22,432 bases of DNA, taken from NCBI GenBank assembly GCA_020048255.1, contig JAIFMR010000053.1:1-22432 (forward strand), written 5' to 3'. The first letter of the stretch is position 1. Each line of letters opens with the position of its first letter. Source of the stretch: Rhodoferax sp. (GTDB lineage: Bacteria; Pseudomonadota; Gammaproteobacteria; Burkholderiales; Burkholderiaceae_C). Below, piece by piece: positions 8,162 through 15,183 of the stretch. Under the pieces are notes generated by a model. It was given only the letters and a program-made list of their open reading frames with translations, searched no databases and was not told the origin of the DNA. The position numbers and the translations under genes are program-made.

Positions 8162-9232
8162 TTAGAAACGAATGTGTGTCGACGCATTCAAGCTCGAACG
8201 CGAACCACGCCAGTCATCGATGAGGTACTTGGTGAATGGCAAATCACACTTCTCAAAGAATTGTGGCCAGCCAATACGCTCGATCCAGTCAGACACACGC
8301 TCCCAGGAACGAGCATCTTCCTTGTAGGTGTAAAGAATTTTCTTCACCATGGCAGACACTTCTGGCCAACGGGGCGGGTTATTGGGCAAGCCAGACGCCA
8401 CCATTTTCATGAAGGTCGGTTTGCCGCGCGCATTGGAATTCTTGCCACCCACCCAGATCGCCAGCTTGCTGTGCTCAGGGTCATTGATTTGCATGGGTGG
8501 GCATGGTGGGTAGCACGCACCGCAGCACATACATTTGGATTCATCGATCTCCAGCGACGGCTTGCCGTTCACCATGGCCGGACGGATCGCCGCCACTGGG
8601 CAGCGCGCTACCACGGTGGGGCGTTCGCACATGTTGGCCACCAGATCATGGTTGATTTTGGGTGGCTTGGTGTGCTGGACCACAATGGCAATGTCGGCCT
8701 GACCACCACAGTTGATCTCGCAGCAAGACGTGGACAAATGGACCCGATTGGGCATTTCTTCCTTGATGAACTCCGAATGCAGTTCATCCATCAATGCCTT
8801 GACCGCGCCCGAGGCATCTGTGCCCGGAATATCGCAGTGCAACCAACCCTGAGTGTGCGCAATAGCGGACACCGAGTTACCTGTGCCGCCCACAGGAAAG
8901 CCATTGCTGGTCAGCGCATTGATCAGAGGCTCCACCCGAGCAGCATCCGACACCATGTACTCAATGTTGGAACGAATGGTGAAGCGAACATGCCCATCAG
9001 CAAAGTTGTCAGCAATGTCACACAGTTTGCGAATGGTGAACAAATCCATCTGACGCTGGGTGCCAGCACGCACCGTCCAGATCTCATCGCCCGAATGCGA
9101 AACATGGTGCAACACGCCAGCGCGAGGCCGATCATGGTGCTTCCAGTTGCCGTAGTTTTTCACCATCAACGGATGCAGGTACTGCTTGTTGTCCGGTACG
9201 CCGCTCTCAATGGGTGTGCGCATTGTTGCCAT
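8162..9232 (-). CDS. dsrB: DsrB, beta subunit of reverse dissimilatory sulfite reductase
   Basis: The 356-aa product contains cysteines expected for DsrB: CCEINCGG (170-177), C202 and C211 (MCERPTVVARCP), and a ferredoxin insert CMCCGACYPPC (234-244). Core stretches such as RFTIRSNIEYMVSD and GGTGNSVSAIAHTQGWLHCDIPG are typical. With DsrA it forms the alpha2beta2 enzyme that oxidises DsrC-bound sulfur to sulfite. It lies 26 bases after dsrA. The presence of dsrEFH and dsrL in the same operon marks the system as oxidative rather than sulfate-reducing. Confidence 0.97.
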   Translation of the reverse strand: MATMRTPIESGVPDNKQYLHPLMVKNYGNWKHHDRPRAGVLHHVSHSGDEIWTVRAGTQRQMDLFTIRKLCDIADNFADGHVRFTIRSNIEYMVSDAARVEPLINALTSNGFPVGGTGNSVSAIAHTQGWLHCDIPGTDASGAVKALMDELHSEFIKEEMPNRVHLSTSCCEINCGGQADIAIVVQHTKPPKINHDLVANMCERPTVVARCPVAAIRPAMVNGKPSLEIDESKCMCCGACYPPCPPMQINDPEHSKLAIWVGGKNSNARGKPTFMKMVASGLPNNPPRWPEVSAMVKKILYTYKEDARSWERVSDWIERIGWPQFFEKCDLPFTKYLIDDWRGSRSSLNASTHIRF

Positions 9233-9258
9233 GGTTTGTCGTCCTGTTCTGAGTTAGT

Positions 9259-10539
9259 TCAAGCAGCTGCTTTGCGAGCATTGATTTTGGCGACTTCATC
9301 ATCCCAGCCGTCGGTACGGACGTAAGGGTTGGTGCGAGGTGTCGAAACCATATTTGGATCAATCTCCAGACCAATGCCTTCGAGGAAGTTGATCAAACCG
9401 ATGCGCTCAATCATCTCGCCGGTGCGCTCATGCTCCAACGCGTTTTCAGCAAAGAAATCAATCGACTTCTGTGCCAGGTCGACCAGTGCTTCGTAGTCTT
9501 CCTCGGTCTTCATGGGCATGAAGGGTGTAACTACCGTACCCATCAAGTCACCAATTTTCAGTGTGCGTTTGCCGCCCATCAAAATCGTCACACCTTTGTC
9601 CACACCCGTTGCCAGGGCGCCGGTCATGACGTTGATGCAGTGCATGCAGCGCACGCAGTTGCCGTTATCAATTTCCAAAGAATTGGTATCGCTGACCGCC
9701 ACGCTGGAAATCTTGGCTCCTGTCGACACATCCTTGGTTTCCTTCAACATGATGGCCTTGGTGGGGCAACGGCTCACCACATCGTTGACCAATTCGGTCA
9801 TGCCATGCTTTGCAAACCATTTGCGAGCCAAGACCTCGTCGGTGCGGATGTTGTCACGCCATGTACCGATCACCGCCATGTCAGCGCGCTGAATGGAGTT
9901 CATGCAGTCATTGGGGCAACCCGAAAACTTGAACTTGAACTTGTAAGGCAATGCCGGACGATGCATGTCGTCCAAAAACGTATTGAGCACTTGCCGATGC
10001 GCCTTGGCCTCATCGAAACACGACTGTTCACAGCGCGCTGCGCCAACGCAGGACATGCTGGTACGCACAGCCGGGCCAGCACCACCCAAGTCAAACCCCA
10101 ATTCATTGATTTCGTCGAAAGCACCTTGCACGTTGGCCGTGCTGGCACCTTGAAACATGATGTCGCCAGACTGGCCGTGAAAGGCGATCAGGCCGGAACC
10201 GTGACGCTCCCAGATGTCACACATCTTGCGCAACACGTCGGTGTTGTAGTGCATGCCAGCTGGTGGCTGCACGCGCAGGGTGTGAAATTCTTTGGAGGCA
10301 GGAAACATCTCTGCCACTTCAGAGAAGCGGGGAATCACACCACCGCCATATCCAAACACACCTACCGTGCCACCCTTCCAATATCCCTTGCGGGTTTTGT
10401 AGGAGTGCTCCAATTGACCCATCAAATCGGTCATGTACTCACTGTCTTTGGCCAAACGCTTCAGACCCGTCACGAAACTGGGCCATGGCCCACTTTCAAG
10501 CTGGTCAAGCATGGGGGTATCGTGCTGCTTATTGCTCAT
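9259..10539 (-). CDS. dsrA: DsrA, alpha subunit of reverse dissimilatory sulfite reductase
   Basis: The 426-aa product has an intact sirohaem-[4Fe-4S] ligand set: CVGAARC (164-170, CX5C) and CPNDC (208-212, CX3C), plus a ferredoxin domain (C258, then CVRCMHC at 295-301). Substrate-pocket stretches such as VFGYGGGVIPRFSE and HTLRVQPPAGMHYNTD are present. This is the catalytic subunit of cytoplasmic rDsrAB. I start at the ATG at 10539, with AGGAG about 7 bases upstream; a TTG one codon earlier is unlikely. It is the first gene of the operon and diverges from the plus-strand set that begins at 10851. Confidence 0.97.
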   Translation of the reverse strand: MSNKQHDTPMLDQLESGPWPSFVTGLKRLAKDSEYMTDLMGQLEHSYKTRKGYWKGGTVGVFGYGGGVIPRFSEVAEMFPASKEFHTLRVQPPAGMHYNTDVLRKMCDIWERHGSGLIAFHGQSGDIMFQGASTANVQGAFDEINELGFDLGGAGPAVRTSMSCVGAARCEQSCFDEAKAHRQVLNTFLDDMHRPALPYKFKFKFSGCPNDCMNSIQRADMAVIGTWRDNIRTDEVLARKWFAKHGMTELVNDVVSRCPTKAIMLKETKDVSTGAKISSVAVSDTNSLEIDNGNCVRCMHCINVMTGALATGVDKGVTILMGGKRTLKIGDLMGTVVTPFMPMKTEEDYEALVDLAQKSIDFFAENALEHERTGEMIERIGLINFLEGIGLEIDPNMVSTPRTNPYVRTDGWDDEVAKINARKAAA

Positions 10540-10850
10540 CAAGTGTCTCCTGTCGTGGGGCGCTGGGCTGGCGCAAATCGGTCAAACCGGACGCGGTGAC
10601 TGTCTGCCATTGGGGATAGGCTTCTTTTCATCGCAGGGCCAAATGATACGAGCCGCCAAGCCCTCATCACCATCCCCCTCGTTGAGTATTGGGAGCTACC
10701 CGTTTGGGTTATATCGTCCCACCCGTCCCGGTGATAGACGACACTGGCCATCATTGCGCCCAATAGAGGTATTGATGGTTAAGCTCTCGCAACACCGTTT
10801 TTGCCTGGTGCTACCGAAGATCAACCGAATATCAATGAGAAACAAACACC
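10540..10850. promoter_or_regulatory. Divergent regulatory interval between dsrA and the plus-strand accessory operon
   Basis: These 311 bases hold no convincing gene and must contain the promoters of both divergent operons. On the minus strand I see a possible -10 (TATAAC, plus-strand 10708-10713) without a good -35, about 170 bases before dsrA, overlapping a short palindrome ACCC-N4-GGGT (10698-10709). A second dyad, CCATCA (10748-10753) and TGATGG (10773-10778), has a 19-base spacer. No strong sigma70 promoter is visible in either direction, which would fit activator-dependent transcription. All assignments inside the interval are tentative. Confidence 0.6.
10698..10713 (-). promoter_or_regulatory. 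Candidate operator overlapping a possible dsrA -10 element
   Basis: The minus strand reads ATAACCC-AAAC-GGGT, a small palindrome that abuts a TATAAC hexamer. The same core ATAACCC-N4-GGG recurs on the minus strand at 19475-19488, upstream of tusA. Sharing between the two sulfur operons suggests a common regulator site, but the arms are short and chance cannot be excluded. Confidence 0.25.
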
Positions 10851-11090
10851 ATGACCACGATCACACCGCTTGAAAAACTGACCATTCCTCTGGGTGGCCA
10901 GGTGATCGAACTGCAACAACTCGATTACGACGCCGGCGGTATGAGCCTGCTGCGCACTCGCATTCGCGAAAAGAGCCGCTTCACCGTGTTTGAGATCGAC
11001 GCGCAATCCGCCCAGTTGTGGGGAGAAGCTTTGCTGCGCTGGGCCAAGACCCAGACACCCGCAGAGTCTGCCGCAAAGGATCCTGCATGA
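10851..11090 (+). CDS. Conserved-looking 79-aa protein of unknown function, first gene of accessory operon
   Basis: I do not recognise this protein with confidence. The sequence MTTITPLEKLTIPLGGQVIE, continuing to LLRTRIREKSRFTVFEIDAQSAQLWGEALLRWAK, suggests a small folded domain with beta strands then an amphipathic helix; there is no cysteine, signal peptide or membrane segment. GAGAAA lies upstream of the ATG. Its stop overlaps the start of the Cas6-like gene in an ATGA junction, so the two are almost certainly translationally coupled. Genuine coding status is supported by this coupling and by its position as the head of the divergent operon. Confidence 0.75.
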   Translation: MTTITPLEKLTIPLGGQVIELQQLDYDAGGMSLLRTRIREKSRFTVFEIDAQSAQLWGEALLRWAKTQTPAESAAKDPA

Positions 11091-11704
11091 GCGCACCGCC
11101 TGTTGCACAACAGCCCAACACGGTGGATGTCATTTTCCCGCTGGTCGGTGGCTTTTTGCCGCGAGACCACGCGCAGGCGCTGCAAGACGCGTTGTGCGCA
11201 CAATGGCCCTGGCTTGCCACGGAGCCTCATGCGGCGATCCACGCCATCAAATTGGTGCCGGGGCTTGACGGCCTGGCCATGTTGTCGCGCCGTGCGCGGC
11301 TGTTGGTCCGGGTGCCAGAGCATCGCGCGCCAGAGCTGTTGGCTAAAACCGGCATGGATGTGCAAGTCGGCGGTCATGCTTTGCACCTGGAAACACCCCA
11401 TCAACGGGAACTACAAGCGCACGCCACCTTGTATGCCTACAAAGTAGCTGCGCCCAGTGAGGATGAGTCCAGCTTCCTTGCGGAAGTGACCCGAGAACTT
11501 GCCAGTCTGGACATTGGCGGCGAAAGAGTGTGTGGCAAGCGCCAGAATCTCATGGCCCAAGGTGGCCTGATCCACGCCTTCAGCCTGATGCTGCACGCCC
11601 TGCCGGCAGAGCAGTCCCTGCGTTTACAACACCACGGCATCGGCGCACATCGCTTGCTGGGCTGTGGCATTTTCTTGCCGCACAAATCTGCTGCGGCCGT
11701 TTGA
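11087..11704 (+). CDS. Cas6/Cmx6-like RAMP-fold protein without a CRISPR array
   Basis: The 205-aa product resembles the Cas6/Cmx6 family named for type I-MYXAN CRISPR systems. Features seen: an N-terminal VDVIFPLVGGFLPRDHAQAL with a His at 28 in the position of the family LPxDH motif, a central SRRARLLVRVP strand (68-77), and a C-terminal SLRLQHHGIGAHRLLGCGIF ending in a glycine-rich loop, the hallmark of Cas6 RAMP proteins. Cas6 proteins bind and cut repeat RNA, but no CRISPR repeats or other cas genes occur in the window. The gene is locked between a 79-aa unknown (ATGA overlap) and a DsrC homologue, so an RNA-binding or protein-binding role tied to sulfur oxidation is the reasonable guess. 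The longer reading from 11018 runs into the previous gene. Confidence 0.75.
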   Translation: MSAPPVAQQPNTVDVIFPLVGGFLPRDHAQALQDALCAQWPWLATEPHAAIHAIKLVPGLDGLAMLSRRARLLVRVPEHRAPELLAKTGMDVQVGGHALHLETPHQRELQAHATLYAYKVAAPSEDESSFLAEVTRELASLDIGGERVCGKRQNLMAQGGLIHAFSLMLHALPAEQSLRLQHHGIGAHRLLGCGIFLPHKSAAAV

Positions 11705-11736
11705 ACAAATTTATCAACCCGAAAAGGAGACGTTAG

Positions 11737-12066
11737 ATGGGCTACAACATCAATGGAACAGAGGTCGAAGCCGATGCACAAGGCTTTTTGCTGGAACCAC
11801 TTTTTGATGATGAGGCGGTGCGCGTCATTGCGCAGGCTGAAAATATTGAGTTGACCGATGCGCACTGGGAGGTAGTGAATTACCTGCGCGACCAGTACAA
11901 AGAAGAAGGTCACACACCCAACTTTCGCAACATGCTCAAAGGCTTCGCTGAAATTCGACCCGGTGTTGACAGCAAGTACCTGTACGACCTGTTTCCCATT
12001 GGCCCCGCCAAACAAGGTCCCAAGGTTGCAGGCTTGCCGCAACCCCTGGGCAAGGGCGGCTACTGA
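11737..12066 (+). CDS. DsrC/TusE-family protein lacking both C-terminal cysteines
   Basis: The 109-aa product aligns over its length with DsrC (YNINGTEVEADAQGFLLEP, LTDAHWEVVNYLRDQYKEEG, SKYLYDLFPIGPAKQ). The C-terminal arm, however, reads GPKVAGLPQPLGKGGY where DsrC reads CKIAGLPKPTGCI, so both redox cysteines are gone, and the product has no other cysteine. It therefore cannot carry sulfur on the arm. DsrC-like proteins without these cysteines have been proposed to be regulatory (RspA group); DsrC is also reported to bind DNA upstream of dsrA. A decoy, scaffold or regulator is plausible. It has a clear AAGGAGA ribosome site, and follows the Cas6-like gene by 32 bases. Confidence 0.9.
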   Translation: MGYNINGTEVEADAQGFLLEPLFDDEAVRVIAQAENIELTDAHWEVVNYLRDQYKEEGHTPNFRNMLKGFAEIRPGVDSKYLYDLFPIGPAKQGPKVAGLPQPLGKGGY

Positions 12067-12075
12067 GCCTCACCG

Positions 12076-12690
12076 GTGACTATGCGCATCAAGAGCCAGT
12101 GGTTTCAAAGTGAAACCGCCAAAACACCTCAGCAAACCGCCAGCGCCATGGCCTTCATCACCTGGCGGGTGGCGCAAAACACGCTTAAGCACATGCGCAG
12201 CGCCAGTTTTGACATTGACGTGGGTCCGCAATACTTCGCATTCACCCACGAAGTGCTGGTGTTTTTGACACAGGTTCTTGACCGCATGGCGCATGAACGC
12301 ATGGATGATGATGCGCGCGCAGAATTCATGACCGCGCTGGTACAACGCGTTGCTGAGGTATTGCAGGAAAACGAAGACGGGCTACTGGGCGTGCCACCCG
12401 CAGGGGAACCCAGTCATTACGAGCGTTTTATTGACTTGTTTAACCAGCTGGCTGACCACTACGCAGATTTCAGCTATGGCCCAGATGGACCTGATTTTGC
12501 ATTCATGCGTTACTTGGGGCACCGTATTGAAGCCATCATGCCGCACAAGGATCAGCGCTGGGTGATCGACCAGATCATGGCCACCGAGGTGCCGGAGGCG
12601 GTTGAAACACTCAAGCGGGGTATGCACGGCGTTCTGTCGACCGAGCCCAGGCCAGCCCGCGCCTCACGTGCCAGCAGTTCTGGCGATTGA
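12076..12690 (+). CDS. Unknown mainly helical 204-aa soluble protein
   Basis: I do not recognise this family. The product looks almost entirely alpha-helical and acidic, with no signal, membrane segment or cysteine; notable stretches are RYLGHRIEAIMPHKDQRWVI and YERFIDLFNQLADHYADFSY. The start is uncertain: GTG at 12076 or ATG at 12082 two codons later, neither with a clear Shine-Dalgarno sequence. It begins within 16 bases of the DsrC-like stop, and the next gene starts 5 bases after its stop, so it belongs to the same transcript. The last 15 residues are low-complexity (rich in Ser, Arg, Ala). Confidence 0.75.
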   Translation: MTMRIKSQWFQSETAKTPQQTASAMAFITWRVAQNTLKHMRSASFDIDVGPQYFAFTHEVLVFLTQVLDRMAHERMDDDARAEFMTALVQRVAEVLQENEDGLLGVPPAGEPSHYERFIDLFNQLADHYADFSYGPDGPDFAFMRYLGHRIEAIMPHKDQRWVIDQIMATEVPEAVETLKRGMHGVLSTEPRPARASRASSSGD

Positions 12691-12695
12691 ACAGC

Positions 12696-13664
12696 ATGCC
12701 GGCATCGCCTTTCGACCTGACGCAAGACAGCGCCTATGCCCCCTGGCGCGCTGCCAAGCTGGCCAATCACCCTCGCACCGCAGCAGACCTGGTGGTGGAT
12801 ATTGCCGATCCCCGGTCCTTGCGTGCCGATGAGCGCCAGGCCCTGCTGCAGCGCTGCGCCACAGCCAACATGGCGATTTACCGCAGCCCTGTTGACACAG
12901 AAGACAAAGACATCGTCCGCCAACTGGGCAGTCAGTTGGGGCTCCATCAACTGGACAGCAACTGGTTGGCCGATGAAGATGGGATTTCACCCATTGCCGT
13001 GGCAGGGCAGGTTGGGCAGCGCAGCGTGTTTATCCCCTACACCAACCGGCCGATCAAGTGGCACACGGATGGCTACTACCACCCTGTAACCCGCCATATT
13101 CGCGCCATGATCCTGCATTGCGTACGCCCGGCCCGCTCAGGTGGTGAAACGGCCCTGATGGACCCTGACATGGTCTACATCAGGCTACGCGATGCCAAGC
13201 CGCAGTGGGTGCAGGCCCTGATGGCGCCAGACGCCATGACGATCCCTGAACGCGTGGATGAAGACGGCGTCGCCCGCCCGGAGCAATCCGGGCCGGTGTT
13301 CTCGGTGAATGCCAGCACCGGCGATTTGCACATGCGCTACACCGCACGCACCCGAAGTGTGCTTTGGAAAGACGACCCCGACACGCGTGACGCGGTCGCC
13401 TTTCTGAGTGATTTGCTGGCCGGTGACGATCCTGCCATTTTCCGCCTCCGACTGGAGCCAGGCATGGGGCTGGTCTGTAACAACGTGCTGCACGACCGCG
13501 CGGGGTTTGAAGATGAGCCTGGACAGACCCGCTTGTTGTACCGTGCGCGCTACCTGGATGCTGTGGCAAAGCCCGCCATGGCGGATCCGCATCAGGCGTC
13601 TGAAGATTTATATGTGAAAAGTGCCTCTAGCCCTTTATTCAATTACACCAGTAGCTCTTTATAA
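12696..13664 (+). CDS. TauD/TfdA-family Fe(II)/2-oxoglutarate-dependent dioxygenase
   Basis: The 322-aa product shows the facial triad of the family: H123 and D125 in WHTDGYYHP, and H266 in NNVLHDRAGFED, followed by arginines (RLLYRARYL, 279-285) able to bind the 2-oxoglutarate carboxylate. The conserved loop RPARSGGETALMD (144-156) is also typical. Such enzymes hydroxylate small molecules or sulfonates; the substrate here is unknown and no sulfonate transporter is nearby. I prefer the ATG at 12696; a TTG at 12687 overlaps the preceding stop. The last 15 or so residues are Ser-rich and lie in an AT-rich stretch resembling a dispersed repeat, so the C-terminus looks recently remodelled. Confidence 0.9.
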   Translation: MPASPFDLTQDSAYAPWRAAKLANHPRTAADLVVDIADPRSLRADERQALLQRCATANMAIYRSPVDTEDKDIVRQLGSQLGLHQLDSNWLADEDGISPIAVAGQVGQRSVFIPYTNRPIKWHTDGYYHPVTRHIRAMILHCVRPARSGGETALMDPDMVYIRLRDAKPQWVQALMAPDAMTIPERVDEDGVARPEQSGPVFSVNASTGDLHMRYTARTRSVLWKDDPDTRDAVAFLSDLLAGDDPAIFRLRLEPGMGLVCNNVLHDRAGFEDEPGQTRLLYRARYLDAVAKPAMADPHQASEDLYVKSASSPLFNYTSSSL

Positions 13665-13677
13665 GATAGCATCTTAT
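13618..13677 (+). repeat. AT-rich repeat-like stretch with perfect palindrome at a gene junction
   Basis: This stretch is clearly AT-richer than its surroundings and resembles, from memory, palindromic repeats scattered in Comamonadaceae genomes (TCTAGCCCTTTATTC then GTAGCTCTTTATAAGATAGC). It encodes the tail of the dioxygenase and ends in ATAAGAT-AGC-ATCTTAT (13661-13677), 7-bp perfect arms that include the dioxygenase TAA and the first two bases of the next ATG. No second full copy is visible in this window, so the repeat status needs a genome comparison. Confidence 0.45.
13661..13677 (+). promoter_or_regulatory. Stop-start hairpin or operator before the ferredoxin-reductase gene
   Basis: ATAAGAT (13661-13667) pairs perfectly with ATCTTAT (13671-13677) around AGC. 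The left arm holds the stop TAA (13662-13664), and the right arm reaches into the start codon ATG (13676-13678). No Shine-Dalgarno sequence is seen upstream of that ATG. The palindrome could mask initiation and make it depend on ribosomes finishing the upstream gene, or be a protein-binding site. Confidence 0.45.
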
Positions 13678-15151
13678 GACTCATCAAGTTAGTGTTTGGC
13701 GTGCTGCGCAGCTGCTGGGGGTGGCACGCGGCGTCTTGCAAAAGCAGGTTCGTGACGGAACCCTGCTTCTGAATGACGGCCAAGTGTCTACCGACCGGTT
13801 GTTGAGCCTCTATCCTGACGCGCACCTCGAAGAGTCTGGACTGCTCGAGCGGGTCACCCAAATTCGCGATGAGGCATTTGGCAAAAGAGTGCGTGAGCGC
13901 TTGTTGCCCAGTCAGGAAGTGCTGGCCCAGCGCCTGTTTAACCAAAGCCAGGAACTCGCCGATCTTCGACGCCACCTGCAACACTATCATGCCTTGGTCA
14001 TTGCGCTGCAAGCGGACATTCGTGCCCAGTTGGTACACAATCCAACTTCGGATGCCTGGCTGGAACTTGAAAAAATGATCACACAGGGCCTCGCTAAGGT
14101 CTTGGCCACTGAGCCCGTCAATATGCTGGAGGTCATGGATGACATGCTCAAAGTCATGACGGCACAAGTCACCGTGCGCCCAAGCGGTCATGAGTTTGCT
14201 GTCGAGGGACACGTCAACTTGCTGCAAGCAGGCTTGCATGCGGGTCTCAAACTGATCTATGGCTGTGGAAATGGCACCTGCGGCATGTGCAAAGTGCGGG
14301 TCATTTCAGGCGAAGTTTCCCAAACCCAGCACTTTGATTACCCGCTGTCGGAAACCGAAAAGGCGCAGGGCTACACCCTGATGTGTTGCCACACCGCAGC
14401 CAGCAGCACGCTCACCCTTGAAATGCTGGAAGCCACGGGGCCACAGGATATTCCCCAACAATTGATAGCGACACAGGTACGAGCCATCTCGTCCTTGGCC
14501 GCTAACACGCTTTTGTTACACCTGCAAACCCCGCGCACCCATCGACTTCGCTTTTTGGCGGGTCAGTCGGTGCGCCTTGGCTGGACGTCCGCACAGCAGG
14601 GCGACTTAGATGCCACCTACGCGATCGCGAGCTGCCCTTGCGATGATCGCAACTTGTTATTCTTTGTCACACGAGACGCCACCGATGCCTTGGCTGAAAG
14701 TTTGTTTGCAGGCCATATCAAGCCAGGGGCCACGCTCACTGTACTGGGGCCCAGCGGCGAATTTGTTCTGGCTGACGGACACAGACCGCTGGTTTTTGCT
14801 GCCTGTGACGCCAGTTTCGGACCCATCAAGAGTCTGATCGAACATGCGCTGTCACTGGACGCAGCGCCGTCCCTGTCACTGTTCTGGCTGGCCACCCAAA
14901 GCGATGGCCACTTCTTCAGCAACCAATGTCGGGCCTGGTCAGAAGCACTGGACCAGTTTGAATACGAACTGGTCACCCATACCGACGCGGCTTTGGGCGC
15001 CTGGCAAATCGCCTTGGCCATGCGGGCTGACCTGTTCGACATCGATTGTGATTTTTACCTGGCCGGCCCACAGGCATTTGTCAACACCTTGCATGACGAA
15101 TTGCGTTCCTCTGGCGTCGCCGAAAGCCAGATCTACACTTTAGCCATGTAG
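13676..15151 (+). CDS. HTH-like N-terminus fused to 2Fe-2S ferredoxin and flavin-reductase-like module
   Basis: The 491-aa product has three parts. Residues 1-165 contain a helix-turn-helix-like start (VSVWRAAQLLGVARGVLQKQ) and a long helical, probably coiled region. Residues about 166-250 are a plant-type ferredoxin with C197, C202, C205 and C237/238 (CGNGTCGMC then LMCC). Residues about 262-491 resemble ferredoxin-NAD(P)H reductases, but the FAD motif RxYS is replaced by ATYA (313-316) and the nucleotide motif is an unusual FAACDASFGPIKS (374-386). It may be a redox-responsive regulator or an electron donor, possibly to the neighbouring dioxygenase. I keep this start because the HTH-like motif begins four residues later and no later start would retain it. 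Confidence 0.85.
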   Translation: MTHQVSVWRAAQLLGVARGVLQKQVRDGTLLLNDGQVSTDRLLSLYPDAHLEESGLLERVTQIRDEAFGKRVRERLLPSQEVLAQRLFNQSQELADLRRHLQHYHALVIALQADIRAQLVHNPTSDAWLELEKMITQGLAKVLATEPVNMLEVMDDMLKVMTAQVTVRPSGHEFAVEGHVNLLQAGLHAGLKLIYGCGNGTCGMCKVRVISGEVSQTQHFDYPLSETEKAQGYTLMCCHTAASSTLTLEMLEATGPQDIPQQLIATQVRAISSLAANTLLLHLQTPRTHRLRFLAGQSVRLGWTSAQQGDLDATYAIASCPCDDRNLLFFVTRDATDALAESLFAGHIKPGATLTVLGPSGEFVLADGHRPLVFAACDASFGPIKSLIEHALSLDAAPSLSLFWLATQSDGHFFSNQCRAWSEALDQFEYELVTHTDAALGAWQIALAMRADLFDIDCDFYLAGPQAFVNTLHDELRSSGVAESQIYTLAM

Positions 15152-15183
15152 TTCCGCACCACCCTGAAACAAATTTTTCAATC

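Noticed and set aside
8153..9325. Long plus-strand reading frame of 390 codons opposite dsrB
   Set aside because: It is antisense to the well-supported dsrB, rich in His/Arg/Ala in the manner of mirror frames in GC-rich genes, with no recognisable domain or ribosome site.
9430..10599. Long plus-strand reading frame of 389 codons opposite dsrA
   Set aside because: Same reason: a shadow of dsrA with no domain; it also runs into the divergent promoter interval.
10543..10850. Small ORFs within the divergent intergenic interval
   Set aside because: Frames crossing it overlap dsrA or the 79-aa gene, lack ribosome sites and show no domain; a regulatory role fits better.
11437..12042. Minus-strand frame of 201 codons opposite the Cas6-like and DsrC-like genes
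   Set aside because: The opposite strand encodes two proteins with clear family motifs; this frame has none.
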